A DNA stretch of 11,521 nt. Origin: an uncultured Lachnospiraceae bacterium. Lineage in GTDB: Bacteria > Bacillota > Clostridia > Lachnospirales > Lachnospiraceae. The position numbers were made by a program, and so were the translations under genes. Shown here piece by piece: positions 1 through 7,053 of the stretch. Position 1 is the first letter of the stretch, and every line of letters starts with the position of its first letter. The DNA lies in assembly GCA_934371475.1 (NCBI GenBank), contig CAKRNX010000064.1:1-11521 (forward strand). Reading direction: 5' to 3'. Under the pieces are notes generated by a model. The model was not told where the DNA came from. It made no database searches and was given only the letters and a program-made list of their open reading frames with translations.

Positions 1-438
1 CTCTTTTCCCACATCTCCGCCGGGAACAATTGTCTTAATGTTGGGGTATTCAGAAACGGTTTCAGCAGCTGCCAGGTTATTGGTGATAATCGTCAGCATC
101 TGGCGCTGCAGAAGTTTCTGTGCGATAGCAGTACACAGCGTATCGGCTCCGAGGTAGATCAGATCTCCGTTGTCAATCAGACAGGAAGCGGTATTGCTAA
201 TGGTCTGTATATGCTGAGGGGTGAGATCAGATCCATTGTCGCCGGAGGAACCAAACGCTTCATTGAGGACAGCGCCGCCGTGAGTCCGGATCAGAAATCC
301 GGTATTCTCTAAATATTCCAGATCCTTTCGAATTGTAACTTCTGAAACTCCCAGCTGTGTACTTAAACGAAAGACCTCTATTTTTTTGTTTTGTAAGATC
401 AGTTTTTTTATGTAATTTCTGCGTTCGTTTGCAAACAT
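1..438 (-). CDS. DeoR-family transcriptional repressor (N-terminal 146 residues, runs off the window)
   Basis: A DNA-binding repressor that, by family knowledge, usually senses a phosphorylated sugar. The minus strand is open from 438 to the window edge. Residues 1-51 form a DeoR winged helix: MFANERRNYI start, hydrophobic helix, then LGVSEVTIRKDLEYLE at about 29-44 and the family hallmark RTHGGAV at 51-57. From about residue 90 the sensor fold begins (GDLIYLGADT, then ITNN and PGGD), matching the family's sugar-phosphate-binding half. The usual Asp-x-Gly-Thr-Thr-like loop reads Gly-Ala-Asp-Thr. The start at 438 has an AAAGG-type ribosome binding site about 7 bases upstream. An in-frame ATG at 462 would add eight residues but has no good site. 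It is divergent from the transporter-GRE operon, so it is the likely local regulator of that operon and of itself. About 100 C-terminal residues are missing only because the window ends. Confidence 0.9.
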   Translation of the reverse strand, partial: MFANERRNYIKKLILQNKKIEVFRLSTQLGVSEVTIRKDLEYLENTGFLIRTHGGAVLNEAFGSSGDNGSDLTPQHIQTISNTASCLIDNGDLIYLGADTLCTAIAQKLLQRQMLTIITNNLAAAETVSEYPNIKTIVPGGDVGKE

Positions 439-521
439 GGCATCCCTTTCTGGCTGCGGCATATCGATTAAACAAGTAAAGACTCAGTCAGGCTGCTGGC
501 TGTTTTCTGCTTTTTCTTAAT

Positions 522-549
522 ATTATATCAAATTGGTTACAAAACACAA
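522..549 (-). promoter_or_regulatory. Promoter of the DeoR-family gene (extended -10)
   Basis: On the minus strand the sequence reads TGATATAAT, an extended -10 with a perfect TATAAT at 522-527. A weak -35 (TTGTGT, 3 of 6 to consensus) lies 16 bases further upstream at 544-549. This gives a leader of roughly 75 bases to the ATG at 438. The -35 hexamer falls inside one arm of the 541-568 inverted repeat, which suggests regulated initiation. Confidence 0.6.
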
Positions 550-568
550 TAGTGCAGTTTTGTGTTTT
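541..568. promoter_or_regulatory. Inverted repeat over the deoR -35 region, candidate operator
   Basis: AAAACACAA at 541-549 and TTGTGTTTT at 560-568 are perfect 9-bp inverted arms separated by 10 bases, so the arm centres are 19 bp apart, close to two helical turns. One arm covers the -35 hexamer of the minus-strand promoter. That position fits a dimeric repressor site. The motif differs from the CGAAA/TTTCG motif nearer the plus-strand promoter, so a second regulator could be involved. The binding protein is unknown. Confidence 0.45.
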
Positions 569-621
569 CTGGGTCAGCAGCGTGCCGGATATGGTAATGT
601 TGCATAAAAATGAACAATGAA

Positions 622-667
622 TTTCGACACGTAATATCAAAACGAAAGATTGACTTTCGAAACGAAA
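622..667. promoter_or_regulatory. TTTCG/CGAAA motif cluster, candidate DeoR operator
   Basis: Four copies of TTTCG or its complement CGAAA alternate in orientation at 622-626, 643-647, 655-659 and 663-667. The central pair forms a perfect CGAAAG-N5-CTTTCG inverted repeat (643-659), and the last two form TTTCG-AAA-CGAAA. The cluster overlaps the -35 and spacer of the plus-strand promoter. DeoR-family operators such as those of GlpR contain TTCG/CGAA cores, so this is the best candidate site for the divergent repressor. The link is inferred. Confidence 0.55.
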
Positions 668-678
668 TATTATATAGT
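650..678 (+). promoter_or_regulatory. Sigma-A-type promoter of the transporter-GRE operon
   Basis: TTGACT at 650-655 is followed by exactly 17 bases and TATAGT at 673-678. Each hexamer has one mismatch to consensus. Transcription would start near 685, giving a leader of about 40 bases. The CTTTCG and CGAAA operator-like motifs lie across the -35 and spacer, so a bound repressor would block RNA polymerase. Confidence 0.65.
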
Positions 679-710
679 CAGAACAGATAATAAAAAAACA
701 AACATCGGAT

Positions 711-717
711 GGGGGGA
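711..717 (+). promoter_or_regulatory. Ribosome binding site supporting a TTG start
   Basis: GGGGGGA lies 8 bases before TTG at 726. The next in-frame ATG (747) would remove the first conserved strand of the ATPase domain, so the TTG start is preferred. Confidence 0.55.
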
Positions 718-725
718 TTATAAAA

Positions 726-2207
726 TTGAGTGAGAAATTGTTGGAAATGAAGTCTATTTGCAAACAATTTTCCGGAAACCAGGTGTTATTTGACATTGAT
801 TTTGATCTGAATTATGGGGAGGTACATGCGCTGATCGGGGAAAATGGAGCAGGCAAATCGACTCTGATCAAATGTCTGGCAGGTGTGCATCAGCCGGATC
901 GCGGACAGATTTTTATTGCAGGACAGGAGGAAAAAATCCATACACCGGCCGATGCATTTCAGAAAGGAATCAGCACGATCCATCAGGAATTTAATCTGGT
1001 GCCGGGACTGGATGTGGCCACCAATATTTTTCTGGGACGGGAACTGTACAGTTCGCCAGGATTTCTCGATATAAAGAAAATGTATCAGGAGACAAAAAGG
1101 CTTCTGGAACAGATTTCGGCAGATATTGACCCGACACAGAAAATCAGTGAGCTGGGCGTAGCAGAAAAACAGATGGTAGAGATCTGCAAGGCCATGTCTC
1201 TGAACGCTAAAATTGTGGTGATGGATGAGCCCACGGCGGTGTTGTCACAGAAAGAAATCGACAAGCTGTTCTCTGTCATCGAGAAGGTGAAAAAGCAGAA
1301 TGTCTCCGTAATCTATATTTCTCACAGACTGGAGGAGCTGCCTGTGATTTCTGACCGGGTTAGTATTATGCGGGATGGCCATATGGTGGGACAGATCCCG
1401 AAGCAGGATATTTCTAAAGAGCTGATTACGAGAATGATGATCGGGCGTGATCTGTCAGAACAGTATCCAAATGTGGAAAAAGAGATCACAGATGTGGTGC
1501 TGGAGGTGAAAAACCTGTCGCGCAAAGGCGTGCTGCACAATATCAGTTTTGAACTCCGCAAGGGAGAGATCCTTGGATTTTCCGGACTGGTGGGTGCGGG
1601 AAGAACGGAGCTTGCCAGGGCTGTGATGGGAATTGATCCGATTGATGAGGGGGAGATCCGCCTGGACGGGGAACTGGTCAGACCAAAGTCGGCGCTGCAG
1701 GCGAAGTCGGACGGTATCGTCATGGTTCCGGAGGAGCGCAAATCTCAGGGGCTGGTGCTGTCCATGTCAGTCGAGGACAATATTGCGCTTCCCTATCTGG
1801 AACAGTACAGCACAGCCGGTTTTATTAATTTCAGAAAAATCAGGCAGCTGACGGAAGATCTGATTAGGGAGTTTGACATCCATCCGGCTAAGTCGGAGAT
1901 CCGGACGCAGAATATGAGCGGAGGAAACCAGCAGAAAGTGGCTATTGCTAAATGGGTGTATGAGAAGCACAAAGTGATTGTGTTCGATGAGCCGACCAGG
2001 GGTGTGGACGTAGGTGCAAAGGCGGAAATTTACCGTATCATGAAAGACATTGCCAGAGAAGGCGTGGGCATTATCATGATTTCATCGGAACTGACGGAGA
2101 TTATCGGAATGAGTGACCGGGTGATTATTATGAAAGAAGGTGCTATCTCAGGAGAATTTGACCGGAAAGACCTGGATGAACACAGAATTATGAAATGTGC
2201 ATTTTAA
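726..2207 (+). CDS. Sugar ABC transporter ATP-binding protein (RbsA/MglA type)
   Basis: The 493-residue cytoplasmic ATPase subunit powers import by an RbsC-type permease. It carries two fused nucleotide-binding domains. Domain 1 has a canonical Walker A GENGAGKST at 38-46, Q-loop near 87, degenerate signature (ELGVAEKQM, 142-150), Walker B VVMDEP at 164-169 and switch His200. Domain 2 has a degenerate Walker A (GLVGAGRTE, 287-295, Arg for Lys), signature MSGGNQQK at 397-404 and Walker B VIVFDEPTRG at 417-426. A Glu replaces the switch His in ISSEL. This asymmetry is normal in the family, which binds nucleotide unequally in the two halves. Length is typical (about 500). Translation likely starts at TTG. 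It is first in the operon, with the permease 132 bases downstream. The substrate cannot be read from an ATPase. Confidence 0.95.
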   Translation: MSEKLLEMKSICKQFSGNQVLFDIDFDLNYGEVHALIGENGAGKSTLIKCLAGVHQPDRGQIFIAGQEEKIHTPADAFQKGISTIHQEFNLVPGLDVATNIFLGRELYSSPGFLDIKKMYQETKRLLEQISADIDPTQKISELGVAEKQMVEICKAMSLNAKIVVMDEPTAVLSQKEIDKLFSVIEKVKKQNVSVIYISHRLEELPVISDRVSIMRDGHMVGQIPKQDISKELITRMMIGRDLSEQYPNVEKEITDVVLEVKNLSRKGVLHNISFELRKGEILGFSGLVGAGRTELARAVMGIDPIDEGEIRLDGELVRPKSALQAKSDGIVMVPEERKSQGLVLSMSVEDNIALPYLEQYSTAGFINFRKIRQLTEDLIREFDIHPAKSEIRTQNMSGGNQQKVAIAKWVYEKHKVIVFDEPTRGVDVGAKAEIYRIMKDIAREGVGIIMISSELTEIIGMSDRVIIMKEGAISGEFDRKDLDEHRIMKCAF

Positions 2208-2251
2208 CCGAATTAAGTAAGTCCCATGCTTCTATTATAAAAGCAATAAGC
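2204..2251 (+). repeat. Diverged intergenic repeat, copy A
   Basis: This is copy A of an element found again at 3287-3335. Both share a 17-base identical block TTAACCGAATTAAGTAA and, about 18 bases later, a 13-base identical block AAAAGCAATAAGC, with diverged sequence between. In copy A the stop codon of the ATPase gene is inside the first block. TGCTT and AAGCA can form a 5-bp stem around the variable part. Weaker similarity continues towards the next gene (2290-2324 against 3399-3440). It may act in mRNA processing or stability; no function is shown. Confidence 0.6.
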
Positions 2252-2339
2252 GGAAACTGCAGATTACGGAAGTGATATTAAATACGCTCTGCACAGATGG
2301 AGAAACTGACATAAAGGGGTAAGCAAAAGGAGAAGTGGT

Positions 2340-3275
2340 ATGAAAGGAAAAAAACTAAAAATCGGAAAGAGTTCCCTGGGGGGAGCGCTGATCGGCCTGA
2401 TTGCGCTGGTCATCATATTCGGAATTTTATCGCCGTCATTTTTTACAACATACAACATCATTAACATTGCAAGACAGAGTTCCATTAACCTGATCCTGGC
2501 CGTTGGCATGACGTTTGTGATCCTGACCGGAGGCATTGATCTTTCGGTGGGGGGACTGGAAGCACTGGTAGGAACGCTGGCAGCAGGCTGTATGGTAAAT
2601 GGCATGAGTCCTGTACTGGCAGTGCTGATCGGTCTCGTGATCGGACTGCTCTTTGGCGGATTTAACGGTGTCTGTATCGCATATGCAAGAATACCAGCAT
2701 TTATCACCACAATGGCAACTGTCAATATTGCTAGAAGTATCGCTCTGATTTACACCGGCGGTTATCCGATTTCCGGACTGCCAAAGAGCTTTTCCTATCT
2801 GGGAACGGGAACGGTCGGATTTATCCCGGTACCGGTGATTATTGCCATCCTTGTTGTGGTCATCGGATTTGTGATCCTGAAAAGAACCGTGCTGGGACGT
2901 TACATTTATGCGATCGGCGGAAATGAAGAATCGACAGCTATGTCAGGAATCAATGTAAAGAAATGGAAGCTGTCCGTCTATGCAATCCACGGTGTGCTGA
3001 CTGCTGTTGCGGGACTGGTACTGGCAGCCAGAATGAATTCCGGACAGCCGAATGCGGCGGACGGTATCGAGCTGAATATTATTGCGGCAGTTGTGATCGG
3101 AGGCACCAGCCTCTCAGGCGGCGAGGGCGGACTGTTCGGAACAATCATGGGTGCGCTTCTGATTACCGTGCTGAACAACGGACTGACGCTTCTGAATGTA
3201 AACCCTTATGTGCAGGGATTGATCCTCGGCTTTGTTATTCTCGTATCTGTATTTGTCGATAAGAGAAAGAAATAG
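2340..3275 (+). CDS. Sugar ABC transporter permease (RbsC type)
   Basis: This membrane permease forms the substrate channel with the neighbouring ATPase and binding protein. The 311 residues are mostly hydrophobic, with about eight to ten membrane segments after a short basic N-terminus (MKGKKLKIGK). Family hallmarks are GMTFVILTGGIDLSVGG at 56-72, the ATPase-contacting cytoplasmic loop GRYIYAIGGNEESTAMSGIN at 186-205, and GGTSLSGGEGGLFGT at 254-268. Length matches RbsC-like proteins. The start has AGGAG 8 bases before the ATG. It lies between the ATPase and the binding protein, the common A-C-B order. The hallmarks fit monosaccharide, polyol and autoinducer-2-type importers alike, so specificity is open. 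Confidence 0.95.
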   Translation: MKGKKLKIGKSSLGGALIGLIALVIIFGILSPSFFTTYNIINIARQSSINLILAVGMTFVILTGGIDLSVGGLEALVGTLAAGCMVNGMSPVLAVLIGLVIGLLFGGFNGVCIAYARIPAFITTMATVNIARSIALIYTGGYPISGLPKSFSYLGTGTVGFIPVPVIIAILVVVIGFVILKRTVLGRYIYAIGGNEESTAMSGINVKKWKLSVYAIHGVLTAVAGLVLAARMNSGQPNAADGIELNIIAAVVIGGTSLSGGEGGLFGTIMGALLITVLNNGLTLLNVNPYVQGLILGFVILVSVFVDKRKK

Positions 3276-3286
3276 GATCAAGTAAG

Positions 3287-3335
3287 TTAACCGAATTAAG
3301 TAAAGCTCCTGTTTCTACTGCGAAAAGCAATAAGC
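3287..3335 (+). repeat. Diverged intergenic repeat, copy B
   Basis: This is copy B of the element at 2204-2251, starting 12 bases after the permease stop. The two conserved blocks (17 and 13 bases) are identical to copy A. The variable centre differs, yet it keeps a possible 5-bp stem by turning a G-C into a G-U pair (TGTTT with AAGCA). The remainder of this 295-base spacer (3336-3555) holds no convincing gene or promoter. It contains two AAGCAGCG copies 23 bases apart. Confidence 0.6.
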
Positions 3336-3570
3336 AGCGGGGGAGTTGCGGGAAAGCAGCGAAGAGGATTGCGAATATCCGCTTGATTTAAAAGCGAGTG
3401 TACAGATTGCAGCATTCCGGGAAACATAAAGGAATAGAGCGAAATAAAACAGAAAATAAGAATAAAATTATGGAATAACTTCAGTTGCATAAGGGTCAGA
3501 CAAGGGGGTTACAGAAAATGCAGCTGAGATTATAAAACAAACAAAATAAAAAAGGAGAAGGAGAAACGGC

Positions 3571-4572
3571 ATGAAGAAAAGAACAGTATTATTTGTGGCA
3601 GGAATGATGATGGGAGCAGCACTGGGCGGAATGAATGTAATGGCAGAGGAGGAACCGGTCGTGATTGCACAGGCAATGCCGACACTGAACAATCCGTGGT
3701 ATGTATTGTTTGCGCAGGGCTCATCTGATATGGCAGAGATCCTTGGCGTGGAGTTCAGCCAGGTGACAAACCCGGGAACCAGCGAGTGGGATCCGGAGGC
3801 GCAGATCAGTATTATTGAAAACCTGATTGCTAAAAATCCGGATGTGATTGAAATTGATCCGACCAGTACAGATGGTATCAATCTGGCGGTGGACGAGGCG
3901 ATGGAGAGAGGCATTGGCGTAGTAATGTCCGGTACAAAGGTATCGACAACCGTGTCATGTTCCATCACAGCTGATAATTATCAGGGCGGTCAGCTCTGCG
4001 GAGAAGAGATGGCAAAGCTGTTAGACGGCGAAGGAAAGATCGTCGTGCTGGATGCGACTCCGGGACGTGACGTGATGCAGAACCGTGTGGATGGTTTCAA
4101 GAGCGTGATCGATACGTATGACGGAATCGAAATTGTGGCAGAGCAGATTGCAAACTCTGACCGTGCGGAAGCGGTGACAGTGATGGAGACGATTCTTCAG
4201 GCCAATCCGGATATTGACGGCGTGTGGGCGGCCAATGATGAGATGGCACTGGGCGCTGTGGAAGCACTGAGAGCGCTGGGACTGGAAAAAGAAGTTATTG
4301 TAGGCGGATTTGATGCAACGGTAGATGCAGTATCCGCAGTTCAGATTGGTGAGATGAATTTCACGGCAAATCAGATCCCGTATGAGATCGGTGCACGGGC
4401 GATTGCAATCTCCTATATGCAGGCAAAAGGTATGGAACTTCCGTCGGAAGATATTCAGCTGGAGATGAGCATGATTGATGGAGAAAACGTGCAGCAGTAT
4501 ATAGATGAACAGGAACAGCAGCAGAAAGATACGATCAATCAGGTGCTGGAAGAGTATGGACTGAATCAGTAG
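3571..4572 (+). CDS. Sugar-type ABC transporter substrate-binding protein (type 1 periplasmic-binding fold)
   Basis: This is the extracytoplasmic receptor of the importer, 333 residues. Residues 1-25 form a signal peptide (MKKR, hydrophobic core, cleavage site VMA before EEE). There is no Cys for lipid attachment, unusual for a Gram-positive binding protein. The mature part has the type-1 fold pattern: VIAQAMPTLNNPWY at the first strand, then WDPEAQISIIENLIAKNPDVIEIDPTS, TADNYQGGQLCGEEMAKLL, a GKIVVLDATPGRD hinge segment, GVWAANDEMALGAVEALRALG, and VGGFDATVDAVSAV. These are characteristic of the ribose/galactose/autoinducer-2-binding cluster. The C-terminal tail is Gln/Glu-rich. It has a strong AAAAGGAGAAGGAG ribosome site. 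It follows the permease by 295 bases and precedes the GRE by 192. The ligand is unknown; the operon suggests it is the GRE substrate or a precursor. Confidence 0.93.
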   Translation: MKKRTVLFVAGMMMGAALGGMNVMAEEEPVVIAQAMPTLNNPWYVLFAQGSSDMAEILGVEFSQVTNPGTSEWDPEAQISIIENLIAKNPDVIEIDPTSTDGINLAVDEAMERGIGVVMSGTKVSTTVSCSITADNYQGGQLCGEEMAKLLDGEGKIVVLDATPGRDVMQNRVDGFKSVIDTYDGIEIVAEQIANSDRAEAVTVMETILQANPDIDGVWAANDEMALGAVEALRALGLEKEVIVGGFDATVDAVSAVQIGEMNFTANQIPYEIGARAIAISYMQAKGMELPSEDIQLEMSMIDGENVQQYIDEQEQQQKDTINQVLEEYGLNQ

Positions 4573-4649
4573 ATGACACAGACTGTTACGTGCTGACAGG
4601 CAGGGATAGACTTTTTGACACTGTAATCATAAAGAAAAGAGTAAGAAAT

Positions 4650-4666
4650 AGAAAACGTTCATGAAC
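4650..4666 (+). promoter_or_regulatory. cre-like site with overlapping palindrome upstream of the GRE gene
   Basis: AGAAAACGTTCATG at 4650-4663 matches 8 of 11 defined positions of the CcpA cre consensus (TGWAANCGNTNWCA). It shares the core GAAAACGTT with a better match at 9699-9712. It overlaps a perfect 10-bp palindrome, GTTCATGAAC, at 4657-4666. A lone TTGACA at 4615-4620 lies upstream, but no good -10 follows it. The site could mediate catabolite or LacI-type control of the GRE segment. Evidence is motif only. Confidence 0.35.
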
Positions 4667-4704
4667 AGTCAGAAAATGTGTACTGTAAAGAGGCGTTTTG
4701 TGAG

Positions 4705-4740
4705 TAGCCGGAAGTACAGCGGTATTTCCGGCTATTATTT
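4705..4740 (+). terminator. Hairpin between binding-protein and GRE genes: weak terminator or attenuator
   Basis: TAGCCGGAAGTAC at 4705-4717 pairs with GTATTTCCGGCTA at 4722-4734, 13 bp with one G-U pair and an AGCG tetraloop. It is followed by a short broken T run (TTATTT, 4735-4740). The stem is strong and the tract is weak, so partial termination is likely. The usual result would be more binding-protein mRNA than GRE mRNA. It could also protect the 3' end of the upstream transcript. The GRE ATG lies only 25 bases downstream. Confidence 0.6.
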
Positions 4741-4764
4741 ACAGATGACAGAGGAGTGATAAGG

Positions 4765-7053
4765 ATGAAGGAAATGTTTGAAGAACTTTCTATTCCGGAA
4801 TATGATCTGGAAGCGTTTATGAAATCAATTACGTACCAGCCGAAGGGAATGTCCGTAAGCCTGGCACGCCGTCAGATCATGCAGGAGAATCCGCAGATGG
4901 CGGCGCCGTTAAGGGAAGCGATGATATTAAGAAGAGCGCTGGAGCTGCTGCCAGTGGGAATTGGAGATACGGATCTGATAGCAGGAAACTACGGAGAAAA
5001 ATATGCGGATGAAGTGTATCTGAAACAGGCTGAGGAAGCGGATGAGGCAGAGTTTGGCAGAAGCGAAGAATATAAATTCCGCTCGGAAGATGAACATATC
5101 GCCAGCGGAAGATACATGCTGTTTGGCATTTACACGCCGTCCCACACGACAGTGAATTATCCGCAGATTCTGAAGAAAGGACTGCGGTATTATGAAGCTC
5201 TGGTGAATGAGAGAATGAAGAGTGAGCCGGCGAATTCTTATGGAACCATGTATCTGCAGGCCATGAAAGAGAGCATCGGGACGGTTCGCATGTTTACTGG
5301 ACGGTATGCGGCAATGGCAAAAGAAAAGCTGGCTGTCTGCACAGAACCAACGCGAAAGAGAGAGCTGGAGCGGATGCTTGGAGCGCTGGAGCGTGTGCCG
5401 TATGAACCGGCAGAGGATCTTTTTGAAGCACTGCAGAGTATGTGGATCATCCACACGATCACACCGGCTTCTGACCGTTCCTGGGCATCTGTATCACTGG
5501 GGCGCATGGATATTTATCTGATGGATTATTACAGAAAATGGCTGACAGATGGCCGCACAAGGGAAGAGGCCATAGAGCTGTTTTCCGCATTTTTTGTATT
5601 GCTGGATTCATATGGGGACGGTTCCGGAACCATGAATCTGGGGCCGGACTGGAATGAACTGTCCGAACTGCTGCTGGAGGTGGAGAAAAAAGTGCGGCTT
5701 CGGGCTCCGATTGTGGCAGTACGGATGCGGGAAGATACACCGGATAAGATTTATGACGCGCTGATTGATAAGACTCTGTTTCAGATCGGACAGCCCACGT
5801 TTTACGGCGAGGAGTCCTGTGAAGCTGCGATGAGATACCGCGGGATCTGCGAACAGGAGGACTTTGCAATCAACAGCTGCATGGGCATGGCGGTTCCGGG
5901 AAAAGAAGTGGCAGATATGTGGGGATGCTGCGTCAATATGTCGCTGCCGCTGGAGCTGGCGCTCAATCACGGCAGGCCGCTGCACGGAGAACTGCCGGAG
6001 AGTGTAGGGAAATATATCTCTCAGGTGACGTCTGTTGAGCCGACGAGCCTGGAGACGGTTAAGGGTGCATACCGCAGATATCTGATGGCACTTGTCAGCT
6101 ATGTGGCAGAACAGAATCTGTCCAAGGCAGCCTGGATTGCCCTTAACAGGCCGAATCCGTTCCTGTCAGTCCTCACGGACGGCTGCATTGAATTTGCCAG
6201 AGACAGGGCGCACAGCGCAGTGCAAGCGCTGGATGAAGGCAGAAATCTCTGGAATGAACCGGACTTTGATTTTGAAGAGGCAAAGAGGGGACGCGGCGCG
6301 CTGTACCACAATGTAACCGTGCTGGCTATGGGATTTGCCCATGCGGCGGATGCGCTGACTGCCCTGGATGAGCTGGTTTATACTGGAAAGAGGTATACGG
6401 TAGAGCAGCTGCTGGATGCCGCCGCGCATAATTATGAGGGCAGTCCGGAGTATGGCAGGATCTATGCGGAACTGATGCACTGCGGCAAATATGCGACGGG
6501 ACGGAAAGAGGCGGATCTGAATGCGGCATTTGTGCTGGATGCGCTGGCAGACGGATGTGAGGCAAATTATACAGGAAATATCCGGTTTGTACCCAGCTGC
6601 CATACAATCGATTCTAATGTACAGTTTGGAAGCTGTGTATACGCATCGCTGGATGGCAGGCGTGACGGAGAAGCATTCGGCAAAAACGCGGGAGCTGTCA
6701 TGTGGGCGATCAAGAATACGCCAACAGACCTGATGATTGGAGAAGCAAAGCTGCCCAATGTCCGGTTCAGCGGCGGTATGCCCATTGATATTTATGTGCC
6801 CGACAATATCATCAATAGTGAGGAAAACCGGAAAAAATTCCGTCAGCTCCTAAAGAGCTATTTTGCAATGGGCGGTATGCAGGTACAGGTCAACAGCGTG
6901 GATGTGGAGCTGTTAAAGAAAGCCTATGCAAATCCGGAGCAGTACAGCCAGGTAATTGTGCGCAAAGGCGGATTCAGCATTTACTTTACCGATATGTTCA
7001 GGGATGTGCAGAAAGACATGATTGAGCGTTTTGAGATGGAGCTGAGAGAGTGA
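4765..7053 (+). CDS. Glycyl radical enzyme of unassigned subclass (pyruvate formate-lyase superfamily)
   Basis: A 762-residue cytoplasmic radical enzyme that needs the adjacent activase. N-terminal GRE features include RRALELLPVGIGDTDLIAGN (about 51-70), HTTVNYPQILKKGL (about 128-141) and LGRMDIYLMDYY (GRMDQ-like). The thiyl Cys is Cys372 in NSCMGMAVPGKE. Counting onward, VPGK at 377-380, NM at 391-392 and PLELALNHG keep the spacing of CutC-type enzymes. The Glu normally two after the Cys is Gly374, so the Cys-x-Glu acid/base pair is absent. The PFL Cys-Cys is also absent there, although Cys388-Cys389 lie 16 residues on. The C-terminal radical loop is Arg733-Lys-Gly-Gly736-Phe, with Gly736 26 residues from the end as in PFL. 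ATG 4765 is chosen (AGAGGAG 8 bases upstream) over in-frame GTG 4756. No microcompartment-targeting extension is seen. The substrate is unknown, probably what the upstream importer brings in. Confidence 0.93.
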   Translation: MKEMFEELSIPEYDLEAFMKSITYQPKGMSVSLARRQIMQENPQMAAPLREAMILRRALELLPVGIGDTDLIAGNYGEKYADEVYLKQAEEADEAEFGRSEEYKFRSEDEHIASGRYMLFGIYTPSHTTVNYPQILKKGLRYYEALVNERMKSEPANSYGTMYLQAMKESIGTVRMFTGRYAAMAKEKLAVCTEPTRKRELERMLGALERVPYEPAEDLFEALQSMWIIHTITPASDRSWASVSLGRMDIYLMDYYRKWLTDGRTREEAIELFSAFFVLLDSYGDGSGTMNLGPDWNELSELLLEVEKKVRLRAPIVAVRMREDTPDKIYDALIDKTLFQIGQPTFYGEESCEAAMRYRGICEQEDFAINSCMGMAVPGKEVADMWGCCVNMSLPLELALNHGRPLHGELPESVGKYISQVTSVEPTSLETVKGAYRRYLMALVSYVAEQNLSKAAWIALNRPNPFLSVLTDGCIEFARDRAHSAVQALDEGRNLWNEPDFDFEEAKRGRGALYHNVTVLAMGFAHAADALTALDELVYTGKRYTVEQLLDAAAHNYEGSPEYGRIYAELMHCGKYATGRKEADLNAAFVLDALADGCEANYTGNIRFVPSCHTIDSNVQFGSCVYASLDGRRDGEAFGKNAGAVMWAIKNTPTDLMIGEAKLPNVRFSGGMPIDIYVPDNIINSEENRKKFRQLLKSYFAMGGMQVQVNSVDVELLKKAYANPEQYSQVIVRKGGFSIYFTDMFRDVQKDMIERFEMELRE

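Noticed and set aside
260..475. Minus-strand open frame of 71 codons at the left end
   Set aside because: It is out of frame with the DeoR-family reading, which has a clear helix-turn-helix and hallmark residues in the same DNA.
488..796. Minus-strand open frame across the divergent promoter region
   Set aside because: It covers both promoters and the start of the ATPase gene; composition is low-complexity and there is no ribosome site.
4615..4643. Possible internal promoter starting with TTGACA before the GRE gene
   Set aside because: The -35 is perfect but no acceptable -10 lies 16-18 bases downstream.
5459..5985. Long minus-strand open frames opposite the GRE gene
   Set aside because: Antisense shadows of a well-supported coding region; rich in Arg, Ser, Pro and His, with no domain pattern.
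4765..7053. Naming the GRE as pyruvate formate-lyase
   Set aside because: The catalytic Cys-Cys pair is absent at the aligned position, the activase has the ferredoxin insert that PFL activase lacks, and the locus is linked to a sugar importer.
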